From Phoma sp. XZ068 (Eukaryota > Ascomycota > Dothideomycetes > Pleosporales > Didymellaceae), in NCBI GenBank assembly GCA_004835665.1, contig ML240445.1, forward strand, positions 1,054,001 through 1,118,000: a DNA stretch of 64,000 bases, read 5' to 3'. How positions within the stretch are numbered: the first letter of the stretch is position 1; every line of letters begins with the position of its first letter. Under the pieces are notes generated by a model that saw nothing but the letters and a program-made list of their open reading frames with translations, searched no databases and had not been told where the DNA came from. Made by a program: the position numbers and the translations under genes. This document shows, piece after piece, positions 10,138 through 20,549 of the stretch.

Positions 10138-11467
10138 CTACTTCCTCAGCCTCTCGTCCATGACCTTGTTGATCTCGTCTTGAACGCTGCTTGCGCCGTT
10201 CTCAGCCTCGTTCAGGCGGCTCTCGAGCTCCTTGATCTTCTTGACAGCACCGGCGGGGTCCTCCGAGCGCCCCGAGACCAGCTTTGCTGCTGAATTCCTC
10301 GAGGATTCGTTCACCTTGCCGTACACTGCCATCGCGCTAGCAATCATGCCACCGATATCGCCAACGTTACCAGGGATAATGACGCTCGTACCCTCCTTAG
10401 CCAGGTTGCCGAAAGCATCAACATACTTCTCGGCGACTGACAGAGAGATAGCGTTCTGTGCGGCACCCTGTCCTTGCTCGATAGCTTGTGCGACAGCATC
10501 GATACCCGTGGCGGTAGCCCTAGCCTTCAGCATAATAGCTTCTGCCTCTCCGCTTGCCATGTTGATCTGCTCGGCCCTCAGCGCTTCAGAAGCGAGAATG
10601 ACGGACTGCTTCTTTCCTTCAGCGATGTTGATAGCAGACTGCCTCTGACCCTCCGACTCCAAAATCTCGGCGCGCTTAGATCGTTCAGCGGTGACTTGGC
10701 GGTGCATGGCTTCGACGACAGGCTCGGGGGCGTGGATGTCGCGGATCTCATAACGCAGGCAGGTGACACCCCAGTCTTGGGCAGCCTCGTTGATCGCGGC
10801 GGTGATGTTGGCGTTCAGGTTGGCGCGCTCCTTCAGGACGTGGTCGAGCGAGAGCTGACCAATCTCGGATCGCATGGTCGTCTGCGCAAGCTGGGAAATG
10901 GCGTACTCGGCGTCTTCAACTCCGTAGCTAATAACAGTCAGTACGTGCGCCTATTGTATATGCCTTCTACATTGCTTACCTTGCCTTGTAAGCGTCGAAT
11001 ACCCTGGTGTACAGGACACCATCGAGCTCCAGTGTGACGTTGTCTGCTGTGATGGCGCTCTGGCTAGGGATCTCGATCGCATTCTCCTTGAGGCTCTTGA
11101 CGTAGGCTATCCGGTCGATGAAGGGGATCAGGATTGCCAGACCAGGCTCCAAGATGCGGTTGAACTTTCCCATGCGCTCGACGATCCATGCTGTCTGCTG
11201 CGGTACGAAACGTACGACGGTATTTGTCGGTAACCGCTTGTGCGATCCGAAGTATGAGGGAGGTCCAGCCTGAGAGTTGAGTTGTCCCAAGTTGAAGATG
11301 TTTGCGGGGTTTGACGATGAGGCAGCCTGCGAGTTGAGCTGGGAGAAGTGGCGCGTGGAAGGCGCGTTCAAGAGCGCAGCAAGCGGTGCTGTTCTTGAAG
11401 CCAGAGGCCTTGAGCTTCGAAGTAAGCTGGAAGCCGTGGAGGCTACCAATCTGTTGCGCGACGCCAT
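10138..11467 (-). CDS. Mitochondrial stomatin-like protein (SPFH/prohibitin-domain, SLP2 type)
   Basis: Two exons (11467-10980, 10927-10138), about 425 residues. The start at 11467 gives an Arg/Ser-rich mitochondrial presequence (MASRNRLVASTASSLLRSSR). Open frame continues upstream but adds no signal. The SPFH domain begins NTVVRFVPQQTAWIVERMGK and continues through EPGLAILIPFIDRIAYVKSL and ITADNVTLELDGVLYTRVFD. The coiled-coil-prone HAPEPVVEAMHRQVTAERSK follows, then an Ala/Glu-rich helix and a short C-terminal coiled coil (VKKIKELESRLNEAE). SLP2 proteins scaffold cardiolipin-rich inner-membrane domains with prohibitins. The intron between KA and SYGVED restores the domain exactly. Confidence 0.92.
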
Positions 11468-11951
11468 TGTTGAAGTTGAGGCGAGTGCTGAATGACGGAC
11501 ACGCGGAGCTCTAGGAAGTTCCACGGCCATCGGCGACTGCTGCGAAAGCTCCGACCATGACATAACCCTGTCCATCTCGACCTCTATCACCACCTAGCTT
11601 CCATGTCTTCGCTGATCATTTCCCTTCGTCAATTACAGTAACAAGCATATTGGCTGCAATCAAGTGGAAGTCAAGAATGTTGTCAAGCACCTAATACTTC
11701 AATGATTTGAAAATCGCTTTCCGCACATGCCTACTCATAGTCAACTTTTACATAACCTTTACCGAGAACGAAAGCAACATAAGTCGATGTATCACAAGTA
11801 CCTAGGCCAGAAGCACCCTTTCTCCTGCGATTATTGCACGTTTGCTTCACCACTCCTCCACGCGACATCCGAATCCATCCCTTAATCACTACCACAGCGC
11901 TTCTAGGGTTCAAAGTGCCATCGTGATGCATAACCTGTTTCCACAAGCAAC
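11468..11951. other. Intergenic between divergent SLP2 and kinase genes
   Basis: Open reading frames here carry no recognisable motif. It must contain both divergent promoters. No repeats noted. Confidence 0.45.
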
Positions 11952-13426
11952 ATGTTCTTGAGTGGAGTACGCAGTTGTTCTTTATTTAGAAGACATATGA
12001 AATCTGGTGCTCAGAAGAGTGCATTAAAGGCGTTCAACTCTCAGCTGTTCTCCCTTACATTCGCGGGAACACCCAAGACGGATCCATTCAAACACACATG
12101 CGGTATCGAGGCCGAGCCTTTGCATCGCTATCGTATTGGTGGATATCACCCAGTTTCTCTTGGAGACGTCTTCAAAGGTGGGAGATACAAAGTCCTGCAT
12201 AAGCTGGGCTGGGGAGGTTATTCAACAGTATGGGCTGCGAAAGATCTCAGGTAAGCTTCACTGCCACTTAACGAATAATAAGCTTACAACAGGTTAGAAA
12301 TCAAGAACATGTCGCTCTGAAAGTCTCAGTTGCAGAAGTTTATGGGAAAAGCCGGGAGCTGAAGGTCTTGCGCACTCTAGCCAACCTTGATTCCGCAGAG
12401 CCCGGTTCACGGCATGTAGTCCAGTTATTAGACCACTTTCATATTGTTGGCCCGAACGGAAAGCACGAATGTCTGGTGCTTGAGTTTTTGGGGCCAAGTG
12501 TCACGGACGTACTTGATATGTGCTTCAACGATGAAAGGCTCCCGGGGACACTTGCGAAAACTTGTGTGCAGCAAGCCCTTGTTGGCCTCGCATACTTACA
12601 CAAAAACAATATCAGTCACGGCGGTACGGCCTGCATTAACTGCATCTTGGAGCATTCTCACTAATAGTATTACAGATCTGCACATGCGCAACTTGGCTTT
12701 TGTCATCCCTTCATTACATACTCTCACAGAAGCAGAGCTCCTCCAAAAGCTGCGGATCCCAGAAATTGGGGCTGTTACAAGAAAAGACGGGAAGCCATTG
12801 GAACCTGGTCTGCCTGCATATCTGGTGCAGCCGACATCCTACCCTGTAGACCAGACTACGTCACAGCAGCATCTCAAAATCAATGACTTTGGCGAATCCT
12901 TCTCCGATAATGATTTTCCTCAAACGCTCCACACTCCCGTTTGTGTTCGAGCACCTGAGGTCATTTTTGAAGAAAATTTGGACCATCGCGTTGATTTGTG
13001 GAGTGCAGGATGTATGGTAAGTCTATGTTCGGGTCGTATGGGCGAAGGCCAAGTTACGAATGAAAGTGAAGCTCACCCATCCAATAGATCTTCGAGCTCA
13101 TAGTTGGCCAACCGCCATTTGATAGCATCATGGCAACGCCCGTATCCGTTGTCCAGCAGATGTTAGAGACTGCCAGCGACGAGTTGCCAGACCGGTGGCA
13201 GCAACAGTGGCGGACCATGGACAGCACGTGGACTGGGGACAAGACCGAGAATACTCTTCTGGAGTGGTTACAGGAAACATATTTTGACGGTGAACGAAGG
13301 GAGGATTTGACACGAGAGGACATCGTCAAAGTAGGCGCACTTGTTCAGAAGCTATTGCGGTTCGAGCCTTCAGCGAGGGCGTCAGCGCAAGAAATCCTCC
13401 AAGACCCATTGTTTAAGGATGCATAA
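11952..13426 (+). CDS. SRPK-like protein kinase (fungal expanded family)
   Basis: Four exons (11952-12250, 12298-12623, 12676-13016, 13088-13426), about 434 residues. A start typical of the family (GIEAEPLHRYRIGGYHPVSL) leads into the glycine loop KLGWGGYSTVWAAKD and the VAIK-type lysine EHVALKV. The catalytic loop, rebuilt across intron 2, reads HGDLHMRNLAF, so the catalytic Asp is present. The metal site reads KINDFGES. VRAPEVIFE and DLWSAGCMIFELIVG are subdomains VIII-IX. SRPKs phosphorylate Ser-Arg splicing factors, but in filamentous fungi this subfamily is expanded and of unknown targets; the divergent HxDLHxxN loop suggests a specialised paralogue. A relative lies at 20550-22006. Confidence 0.86.
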
Positions 13427-14192
13427 TTCGGCAGTATAAGAAATCTAGCGCATCAATGCTGATCTTACGATTTTTGCTGGGTACGTGTTGGCGTTCCTAG
13501 TATCTGCACACATCGATTTTAACCGTGACTACCAGTCTTCCAAGCTAAGTCATACTATAGATCGCTCAGTCACTCCTATGTTCATGGCAGGGCAGGAAAG
13601 ATCTGTCCCGCTTTTGAGATTTGTTCTCCCTCCGCGCCCGTGCTCATCAACACAACAGCGACGTCGCATCACGATGGAACATTAGCCAACTCTTGGGAAT
13701 TAAGTGTCTCTGATCTCGTAAATCTTGATTATGAAAGATATCTCCATTTCTTGAGATCCTCTTTGTAACTCTTGCATATGATCTGGTTCAGGACTGTTTT
13801 GGTTGCCAGGTGGTATATGCCAGTGCAATATAGAGTACCTTTTCAACCATCCCTTTCATATACAACCATAGGACGTTGAAATCAAATTCTCTCGTCATAG
13901 TCGTCAGAAGCCAAGATGCTAATTGTGGTTCATTTGTTATGCCAAGCTATCCCGCAGAAAGGGCCAGATTCTGAATGTCGTTTCTGTCACAACAAAACAA
14001 CCAATTAAAGTTCCAAGAGCAGTTACAAACCCCACGTGCGTTTGCCTGGGACGGAACAAACAAAGTAGATGGATATATGTACGATATTGACTAAGAAACG
14101 AGTACTCTCAGTGATCATGCAAATTTCACCCTACTGCATTCAACCACAGCCCAAGCCGTTGTTGCCTACCTTGTCGACCCTTCTAAACTATA
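13427..14192. other. Intergenic
   Basis: About 770 nt downstream of the kinase. Short open frames lack motifs or conserved-looking composition. No RNA gene, repeat or transposon recognised. Confidence 0.45.
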
Positions 14193-14588
14193 CTACCGCT
14201 TCTCGAAATCACCTCCAGGGTTCCCCGGCGAATGTTTCTGCACATGATTATCAAATTCCTTGCCTGAGAACTTGCCCTCGCGAACTTCGGTCTGGTTCTT
14301 GCGTGCTGCGATGCTGTGTTTGCTGAGGGTATCACCGTGGCGATCTTCAACAGGTTTAGGGACGTCGGAGGCGTAGGCGGCTTCGCGACGGTGCCCTACT
14401 CGGCTGGAATTAGGAGGATCCGTGGAAGCATTGGAGGCCGGAGATGAGTTAGGGTTCGGAGACGAGGAGGATACATTAGGTGTGGTGGTGTAGTAGAGGG
14501 TTGCGGCGCCGACGGCGGCGGCTGTGGTGAACCTAGGTTGGATTAGCTCAGTGCGCATCGTTTGAAGGTACGTGGGAAAGAAAGGCAT
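14193..14588 (-). CDS. Small hypothetical protein with one hydrophobic segment
   Basis: 131 residues from the ATG at 14588. A short hydrophobic/Ala-rich segment (RFTTAAAVGAATLYY) is followed by a Ser/Asn/Pro low-complexity linker and a charged, conserved-looking C-terminus (SRVGHRREAAYASDVPKPVE, then HSIAARKNQTEVREGKFSG). The composition suggests a small mitochondrial or membrane-linked protein. The N-terminus is uncertain: a donor-like GTGAGT at about 14652 and an acceptor before RFTT could replace the first 20 residues with another exon, but I found no in-frame ATG there. Function unknown. Confidence 0.55.
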   Translation of the reverse strand: MPFFPTYLQTMRTELIQPRFTTAAAVGAATLYYTTTPNVSSSSPNPNSSPASNASTDPPNSSRVGHRREAAYASDVPKPVEDRHGDTLSKHSIAARKNQTEVREGKFSGKEFDNHVQKHSPGNPGGDFEKR

Positions 14589-15419
14589 GTTCAACAGGCA
14601 GGACGCAAGCTGCGGCGCGATGAGCGTTTGTGGTGAGATATCGACTACTCACCATGTCAATCGCGATGAAGTTTTGAGTGTCTTCTCTGTGCGCTGTTTA
14701 TAGTCTGTCGCATACAGTCTCCTCGCTGTTGGGCATGTGCCCAGGCACGACGCCCGGGATAGCGCTCGTCGTGAAATTGCCTTTGCGGAAAACATCATGT
14801 AAAAGTCAGATATTATATGTGGGAAGCCCAGTTGTTTCCATGGAATATTATTCCGTGATGTAGACTGTCAGTGGGTAGTCTTGTAGAAGTATATACATGG
14901 TCTGTTGTTCGTTCGCTGGAACCGGGAAGGCACGCTACGTCATCGGCTTGTCTACGCGCCAGCCACCTAACTTCTTTGTTTTCCAGTGCCCAATGTTAAA
15001 CTAAGTCCGAACTACTATCAGTTATGTAACTGTTCTCCTATGTCGTTGACCTTCGCTATGGCATGTGCACAAGGACCCCGGTTTGTTTGTTTGTGATGTG
15101 CACCAAGGTTTAACCACCATCGGGTTCAATGATTTGTATGATGTCTGCATCTGTACTTGGTCGATGACCACCTATATGAAAGTGTGACATCAATTATTGA
15201 AAATCTTATTACAACCCGAAAGATCAACCATCTGGGCTTATCTCAGCGATCGGTACATAGTGTCCAAATCTGATTAGGATGTCGTCGATGTACTCCTGAT
15301 GCTGCTCCAAATGGTTCCTTAGTAATGGGAACGCTGTTGGGTGTAGTGCGCACGCTGCATCTGATTATTTGTGTACATGAAATTACCTAGGTAGGCTTGG
15401 ACAGATTGCATTGTGTCAT
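14589..15419. other. Intergenic
   Basis: About 830 nt with no coding evidence. Contains TTTGTTTGTTTG-type simple sequence near 15079. No mobile element recognised. Confidence 0.45.
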
Positions 15420-16535
15420 CTACCGGTAACCCGATTCTGGTTCTTTGAATCTGAGAATCCGAGCGTGCGGCCGTCCGGTCTCAACAACTTCAAACACGCC
15501 CTCCCACTTCCTATCTATTTCCACCTCATCATCAATGACTACAATGTTCATCTTCGATGCAAGGGACCTTATGTCCTCGGTCACCTCATCGACATTTGTA
15601 TACTCCCTATTCCAAGCGTGCACCAACACCTTTACCCAACCTCGCCGCTTCCAGCTCTTGCCACATGTTATTCAAGAGTCTTCCGCTGAAAACTTCCACA
15701 TCCTCGTCATATGGTTTGCGCCCACCCTCAACTGGACAATATGGCTCCCAACAGCCTGCCCCAGCCGAGGGTGGATTACTTGTATAATCGTACGTCATAA
15801 GACTCCACACAAACGTCTCCTAGTAGTAGATATCTTCCTCGACACAGCCATGTATTAGCTCCTCGTCGATTTCCATAAGTTCTTCACGCACGCGACTGCC
15901 TTCTTCGTAATCAATTTCATCGTCGGCGATTTTGTCACCAACAAATCCGGTCAGCCAAGAGAATAATCTGAGCGCAGCCAGATCATCTGAGAAGAAAATG
16001 TTCTGAGATAGATTCCATGGAAGTGCAAAGCACTGAGCACTGAGAGACCTTGGAGAGCCCACTGATAATATAAGCTCAACATCGTCTTGTCATTGCGATC
16101 GGGCTTCGCAGGTACAGGTACAGTCATCACTGGCAGCTTCAAGTCGAACGGCCCGGACCATAGTCGCTTGACGAGTAGACTGCCGTCATCAAGGGCACCG
16201 CCGTAACTTCGTCATATCAGTCGCATATTGACCATGTGCGCACAATCGGCTGCCACCCACTGAACAATTCTAGCGTGATCTTCTCCAAAGCGCTGGTACA
16301 CATTTTGGATCTTGACCATTGGCCAACCTGTCAATTCTCGCCCATAGTCATTTATGTGCCCATACGGTAGATTACGCCAGCGAATGATGACATGTTTTCC
16401 ATCCTGGTGTGGCACACACTCTGCATGCTCGAAGAACACCGCATACCAAGTCTGCGAGTCGTCGCGCGTCATGCTTGCTTCAGCGGGGACAGGGAGGCCA
16501 TAATATGGACAATGCTCCAGTTCTTGAGTGGGAAG
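15420..16535 (-). pseudogene. Decayed kinase-like gene (two stops, two frameshifts)
   Basis: The start at 16535 reads MDALPTQELEHCPYYGLPVP and the protein can be followed leftward for about 370 codons only by stepping over lesions. A TGA at 16214-16212 lies inside HMVNMRLI/RSYGGALDD. Near 15952 the frame shifts after WLRSDYSL and resumes as LTGFVGDKIADDE. A TAG at 15822-15820 follows EEDIYY and the same frame resumes as ETFVWSLMTYDY. Near 15625 the frame shifts again into VLVHAWNREYTNVDEV. The segment MLSLYYQWALQGLSVLSALH followed by WLRSDYSL matches the catalytic-core part of a fungal kinase-like family. Splicing does not remove these lesions cleanly, so I call it a pseudogene. TGA and TAG could come from CGA and CAG by C-to-T change. 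Confidence 0.72.
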
Positions 16536-17349
16536 GGCGTCCATCTTCTGGTTTGAACGTAGTTCTTTTGTTGTTGGAGAATTAGTGGCTGAGAATACCA
16601 AGCCCATATCGCAGGTCAACGAAGGTGGCTGCAGGCACTCGATGGGTTCAGGACCTGGAGGACTGTTAGTTGCCTGGTGACCCTTATCATTCCACCCCTA
16701 TTTAGGTAAGATGCTACAGTAGGGGATTAGTAATTGGTGGGTGACCACCAGCGAAGATCCTCTGTTGTATGTTTTTGACTTTTGGCACGCCATGTCTGCC
16801 TTACCTGCGGCTCTCACGCCATTTTGATTTCACTACGCAGATCAAACGCGTGGATGAGCCGTCTAGTGGGTATTGTGGCGCTGTTTGGTGCCTATCGTTG
16901 TCTTCCCACGTGTATGTTTGGGCGCTTCTCAACTCCATCGCCACATGCCTATTTACCCTCTTACAGTTGGTGCAAGGCTTTGTCTTCTCTACTATCAGCA
17001 TAACCTTTACCAGCACTTCTAGTAGGTATTTTGGCACTCTATTGGAGTCATGTACTATATCAATCATTTTAGTATCATCCCAGGCGGATGCGATCAGCGG
17101 ACGTTATTATTCAAGTAGAGAACAAAAGTAATGCTCCACATTAATAGCAGGCGGTACAGCTGACCTAGTGAATTATTAGGTTTGACAGGCGCGCTGACCA
17201 GAGTCTGGTCGAACATAACCTGTGTATAGGAGAAAGCAGTGGTAGTTGCTATGACTCTCTAGCAGATGCGTGGTCTGTCGTCACGGATTCACATTGATCA
17301 AATATATGTACGTGCTACGGTCCATGGAACACAAAAAATAGGAATTTTG
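16536..17349. other. Intergenic flank of pseudogene and HET-repeat gene
   Basis: No convincing gene. A few short open frames on both strands (one with a CTNCKR string) look fortuitous. This is the 3' side of the HET-repeat gene and the 5' side of the kinase-like pseudogene. Confidence 0.4.
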
Positions 17350-18978
17350 TCAGCCCTGTTGAGTCATGACGTAAATTTCCGTAGTGTTAGACTCGGTGTC
17401 TTTCTTCCTGAACGCAATCAGATCTGGCTTTTTGTTACCGGTCCAGTCTGCCACCGCAAACTCGAACAAGTCGTTGTTGCTCTTGAACAGCGGCGTCTCT
17501 GCGCGCAGGATAAAACTTCTGTACGTTGAAGCCCCTGATAGCACATGTACCTCAGTGCATTTTCCATTCGTTCTGCTCTTTTTAATCACTACCAGGTCTG
17601 GCCGCCCATCTCCGTTCCAATCAGTGACGATAAAATCAAACAGATTATCGGTTTCATGCAAGCCGGTTCCGGTCTGTAGGATGAAGTTTTGGAAGTTGTT
17701 ATCGCCGTGCAGAATGTGCACTTCAGTGGTTTTGGTCCCAGTCTCGGATCTTTTGATCCCAATCAAGTCCGGTTTATTGCCAGAGGCCCATCTTCCCATA
17801 CCAAATGACCATGTTTCATCCGTTTCTCCAAGTGGAGTGCCGACCTGCAACAGTATCTCTTGGAACTTGGAAGCTCCAGAGAAGATGTGAACTTCAGTAC
17901 TGTTCGTATCGGTGTACGACTTCTTGATCACGACGAGATCTAATGTGCCGTCACCGGTCCAGTCTGTGAGCGCGAAATCCAATTGTTCAGTCCAATTCTT
18001 ACGCAACGGCGTGAAGTCCGGTGTTGCGATTCGAAGAATGAATCGTTGGTAGTCAGAAGTTCCATAGAGAACGTTGATTTCGATATTTTCATCGGTGGTA
18101 CCCTTCCTCTTTACCGCAATTAAGTCTGGCGGGCCGTTCTTGTTCGAGTCGCCCATGAGGAGACTAAATTGATCACTTGTCTCATGCAGCATCGTGGACT
18201 CTTTGCAGGCAAACTTGAAGTAGTCAGACCGAAGGGAAACGGTCTCTACGTGGCCAGGTTCTTGAGAATTCGCGATCTTCTTTTGCAGTCGTTTGAGTGC
18301 CTTGTCTCTGCGTTCACCGTAGAAGAGTGACATTTGAATGTCAAAAATTCCCATCAGAGAGTATGCCATGTCTTCCTCGCGTGTTGTCTCTCGTCCATCT
18401 GTCCATGACATCCGTTCCTCGACACTGAAATGCGACAAAGCTTTTCCCTCAAGAGCTTTAGTAGGTATTCGAGTGATTTCGGCAAGTTCCTGAACGCGTG
18501 ATGACTTGTTTCCAAGATGATAGCCCTCTCTTGAAAAGAACTCGACGCATTTCGGAGCAAGGAGCTCTTGAAGTGTCCATCCCCGTGTGAACCATCTGCT
18601 CTTTTGAAACGACAGCCCGTCTTCAGCCAAGCTGTCAGCCGACACATCATCAAGATATACATAGCATTTCGCCGATTCTTGGTACCAGCGAAACATGCTG
18701 TTGATAGCCTCCTGAAGCTCTGTGCTGCTTGATTTGTTAATACAACATGTGTCAATCCAAAAGTACTCCAGGCCGTCGAGAGCGGCTTGCTTTGCACAGA
18801 AGCTGATTTTGCGATAGCCAGCCTTTGTTGCACCTGTTCCGCTGATTAAGTCCTCATAGGTGACTTCGTCCTCGTTTGCTCCCCAGGTGTGTGAAAGGAT
18901 CGCATAGGGCGGGATCTGCTGGTTGACGCGATAGACAAGTTTGAAGCTGCTGTCGCCTTGAGCCTTCAAAAGATGCAT
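17350..18978 (-). CDS. HET-domain protein with C-terminal VCBS/FG-GAP-like repeats
   Basis: Single exon, 542 residues. Residues about 26-215 form a HET (heterokaryon incompatibility) domain: YAILSHTWGANEDEVTYEDL, YFWIDTCCINKSSSTELQEA, SRWFTRGWTLQELLAP, then MAYSLMGIFDIQMSLFYGE. There is no NACHT or NB-ARC P-loop. From residue 271 to the end lie tandem units of about 57 residues, each with an Asp-rich loop and PDLI/LDLV strand: DSNKNGPPDLIAVK, DWTGDGTLDLVVIKK, RWASGNKPDLIGIKR, DWNGDGRPDLVVIKK, DWTGNKKPDLIAFRK. These resemble FG-GAP/VCBS (integrin-alpha-type) propeller blades with calcium-loop motifs. HET domains trigger cell death in allorecognition; repeats at this position would be expected to sense a ligand. 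Intact frame, no lesion. Confidence 0.9.
   Translation of the reverse strand: MHLLKAQGDSSFKLVYRVNQQIPPYAILSHTWGANEDEVTYEDLISGTGATKAGYRKISFCAKQAALDGLEYFWIDTCCINKSSSTELQEAINSMFRWYQESAKCYVYLDDVSADSLAEDGLSFQKSRWFTRGWTLQELLAPKCVEFFSREGYHLGNKSSRVQELAEITRIPTKALEGKALSHFSVEERMSWTDGRETTREEDMAYSLMGIFDIQMSLFYGERRDKALKRLQKKIANSQEPGHVETVSLRSDYFKFACKESTMLHETSDQFSLLMGDSNKNGPPDLIAVKRKGTTDENIEINVLYGTSDYQRFILRIATPDFTPLRKNWTEQLDFALTDWTGDGTLDLVVIKKSYTDTNSTEVHIFSGASKFQEILLQVGTPLGETDETWSFGMGRWASGNKPDLIGIKRSETGTKTTEVHILHGDNNFQNFILQTGTGLHETDNLFDFIVTDWNGDGRPDLVVIKKSRTNGKCTEVHVLSGASTYRSFILRAETPLFKSNNDLFEFAVADWTGNKKPDLIAFRKKDTESNTTEIYVMTQQG
17353..18168 (-). repeat. Tandem ~57-codon coding repeats (4.5 units)
   Basis: Encodes residues 271-542 of the HET protein. 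Units by residue: 271-334, 335-391, 392-448, 449-506 and a partial 507-542. Each runs from a Phe-led strand through the Asp loop, PDLI/LDLV, a Lys-rich turn, Thr-Glu-Val-His (TEVH), a loop with Gly-Ala-Ser (SGAS in two units), FILR/ILLQ, and a Gly-Thr-Pro turn. Units 2 and 4 are the most alike. Seen directly in the translation. Confidence 0.88.
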
Positions 18979-19410
18979 GGTGGAGAAGTTGCAACGCTGT
19001 ACCAGCAGAAAAGCTAGTCTAACAGATGTGCGTCGAACGTTAGGTTCGAGTGGGTAGAGTAGATGCGCTTACAGGTAAAGAGGGGTGCACCTTAACACTC
19101 GCTGCAAAATCTATGTTTAACGAATCAGGACATTCCTCTAAGCGCTTTTGAAGTCTAGTGCTTACACAAAGCGTCATATTCTCCCAGATAGCTCGAGCGG
19201 TCGGTGCTCAGTTGCAGAAACTCCGGTACCCATGTCCAGTATCAGCAGTACCAAATGCGGTAAGCTTGAGTAGATTCGTATTGAGCCGCCAAGAGACAAC
19301 AAGTCCTCTTGCCCAAGTTACCATATTCGGTGGTTTTATTTCGAGAAGACTGTCATACACTCTTCCCGGTTCCAGTATTGACAGAATCAAAGTCAACCCT
19401 AACACGCAGT
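18979..19410. other. Intergenic between HET-repeat gene and interrupted gene
   Basis: 5' flank of the HET-repeat gene. No extra coding region supported. Confidence 0.4.
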
Positions 19411-19998
19411 TTACTCAGCAAAGACATCATCCTCGCCAACGCAAATATGATCCCACCCACACCCAATAATCAACGAATACACCCTCGGAAACAGAAATGA
19501 TAGCCCTACAGCCTGCGAGCCGCACTCTGTATCCAAAGCCACCAGATCTACAAAACCATCAATGACTGAATGGAATCGTTCGGGGCCTGGGCCTTGCAGA
19601 ACGAAATCAACATGCTCCTACGTAACAGCAATACAGGCCTGCGATCGCGGGATACTGAACTCTACTTCAGGGTGCTCGGATATATAGGTCGCAAAGTGCC
19701 TGCACATGTCAACATTGTTAACTTACCTTTAGCGCCTCACGATGATGTATACTTACTCACGCACTTTTTCATCATCAGCACTCTCTAATTCAGGATTCTC
19801 TTGGACATCCCAGTCGATATATGCGAAGACATCCCCGTTTCCGTTTTCTTGCAGGTCGAGCCGAACGCGTGTATTGAGGTGGTGCATAAAACGTGCCCAT
19901 TGTGAGTTGTCAGAGGATGTAAGCCGGTAGATGACAAATCCTAATTTGCTCCCAGGGTACAATTCAAGCTGCTTGTAGATTGAATCTATGTCAGGCAT
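19411..19998 (-). pseudogene. Fungal hypothetical-family gene with one in-frame stop
   Basis: Exon 1 (19998-19757) reads MPDIDSIYKQLELYPGSKLG, then FVIYRLTSSDNSQWARFMHH and ends ADDEKVRE. A GTAAGT donor and GCAG acceptor (intron 19756-19700) join it to exon 2 as REHFATYISEHPEVEFSIPR and SQACIAVT. A TAG at 19620-19618 then interrupts, after which the same frame runs on as EHVDFVLQGPGPERF, VDLVALDTECGSQ and FLFPRVYSLIIGCGWDHICV to a TAA at 19413-19411. The layout matches a repeated fungal family of unknown function. Everything except one codon is intact, so this is either a very young pseudogene, a readthrough case, or a sequence error. It would encode about 168 codons plus the stop. Confidence 0.72.
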
Positions 19999-20549
19999 GT
20001 TGAGATCATTGCTCAGCCAAATGGGGCGGTTGGTAATGGGGCTGGTGGAGGCTGCTGTTAATCGCAGTAACGGAGAGAAGGAGCAAGGCCGAGAATTATT
20101 TGTGAGATTTGCCCTGTATATGCTCTCCTAGAAAGCCATTTGAGAAAGAGTGTGGGATCGCCGAGCTGCAGACGCTACTTGGGTACATTTCAAGATAGTT
20201 GCGGGTATCTAGAAAAGCGTGGTGACACGTGGCCGGTATCCCCTGTCAGCACAAAATTATTATAATTGTGATTAATAGTATCTCAAGCTAAGCCTTACCA
20301 TATAGTACATCACTTGCTGCTACTGACCATACGCACAGACCTCAGCCCACGTCGCAGTATTGCAGCACTGGTGGCGCGACCAGACTTACCTGGGTAGCTT
20401 CTGCTGTTTCTCACCCAAGTCGTTACGACAACACGAGAATTCAATTTACTAACCGCAAAGGTGTGTGTATGATATTCTCGTCCTCACCCTCGCTTTTCAT
20501 CATTTGCTTGTGCTCTCCTACCGCCCTCAACACCTGCGCAGCTTTCATT
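19999..20549. other. Intergenic, divergent promoters
   Basis: Upstream of both the interrupted gene and the second SRPK-like kinase. An in-frame ATG at 20469 could extend the kinase by 27 hydrophobic residues, but I prefer 20550. No other gene seen. Confidence 0.4.

Noticed and set aside
10474..11037. Plus-strand frame across SLP2
   Set aside because: Antisense to SPFH coding sequence and crosses its intron.
16801..17067. Possible Zn-finger string CTNCKR in an 88-codon frame
   Set aside because: Only one Cys pair, no basic Zn2Cys6 spacing, no further support.
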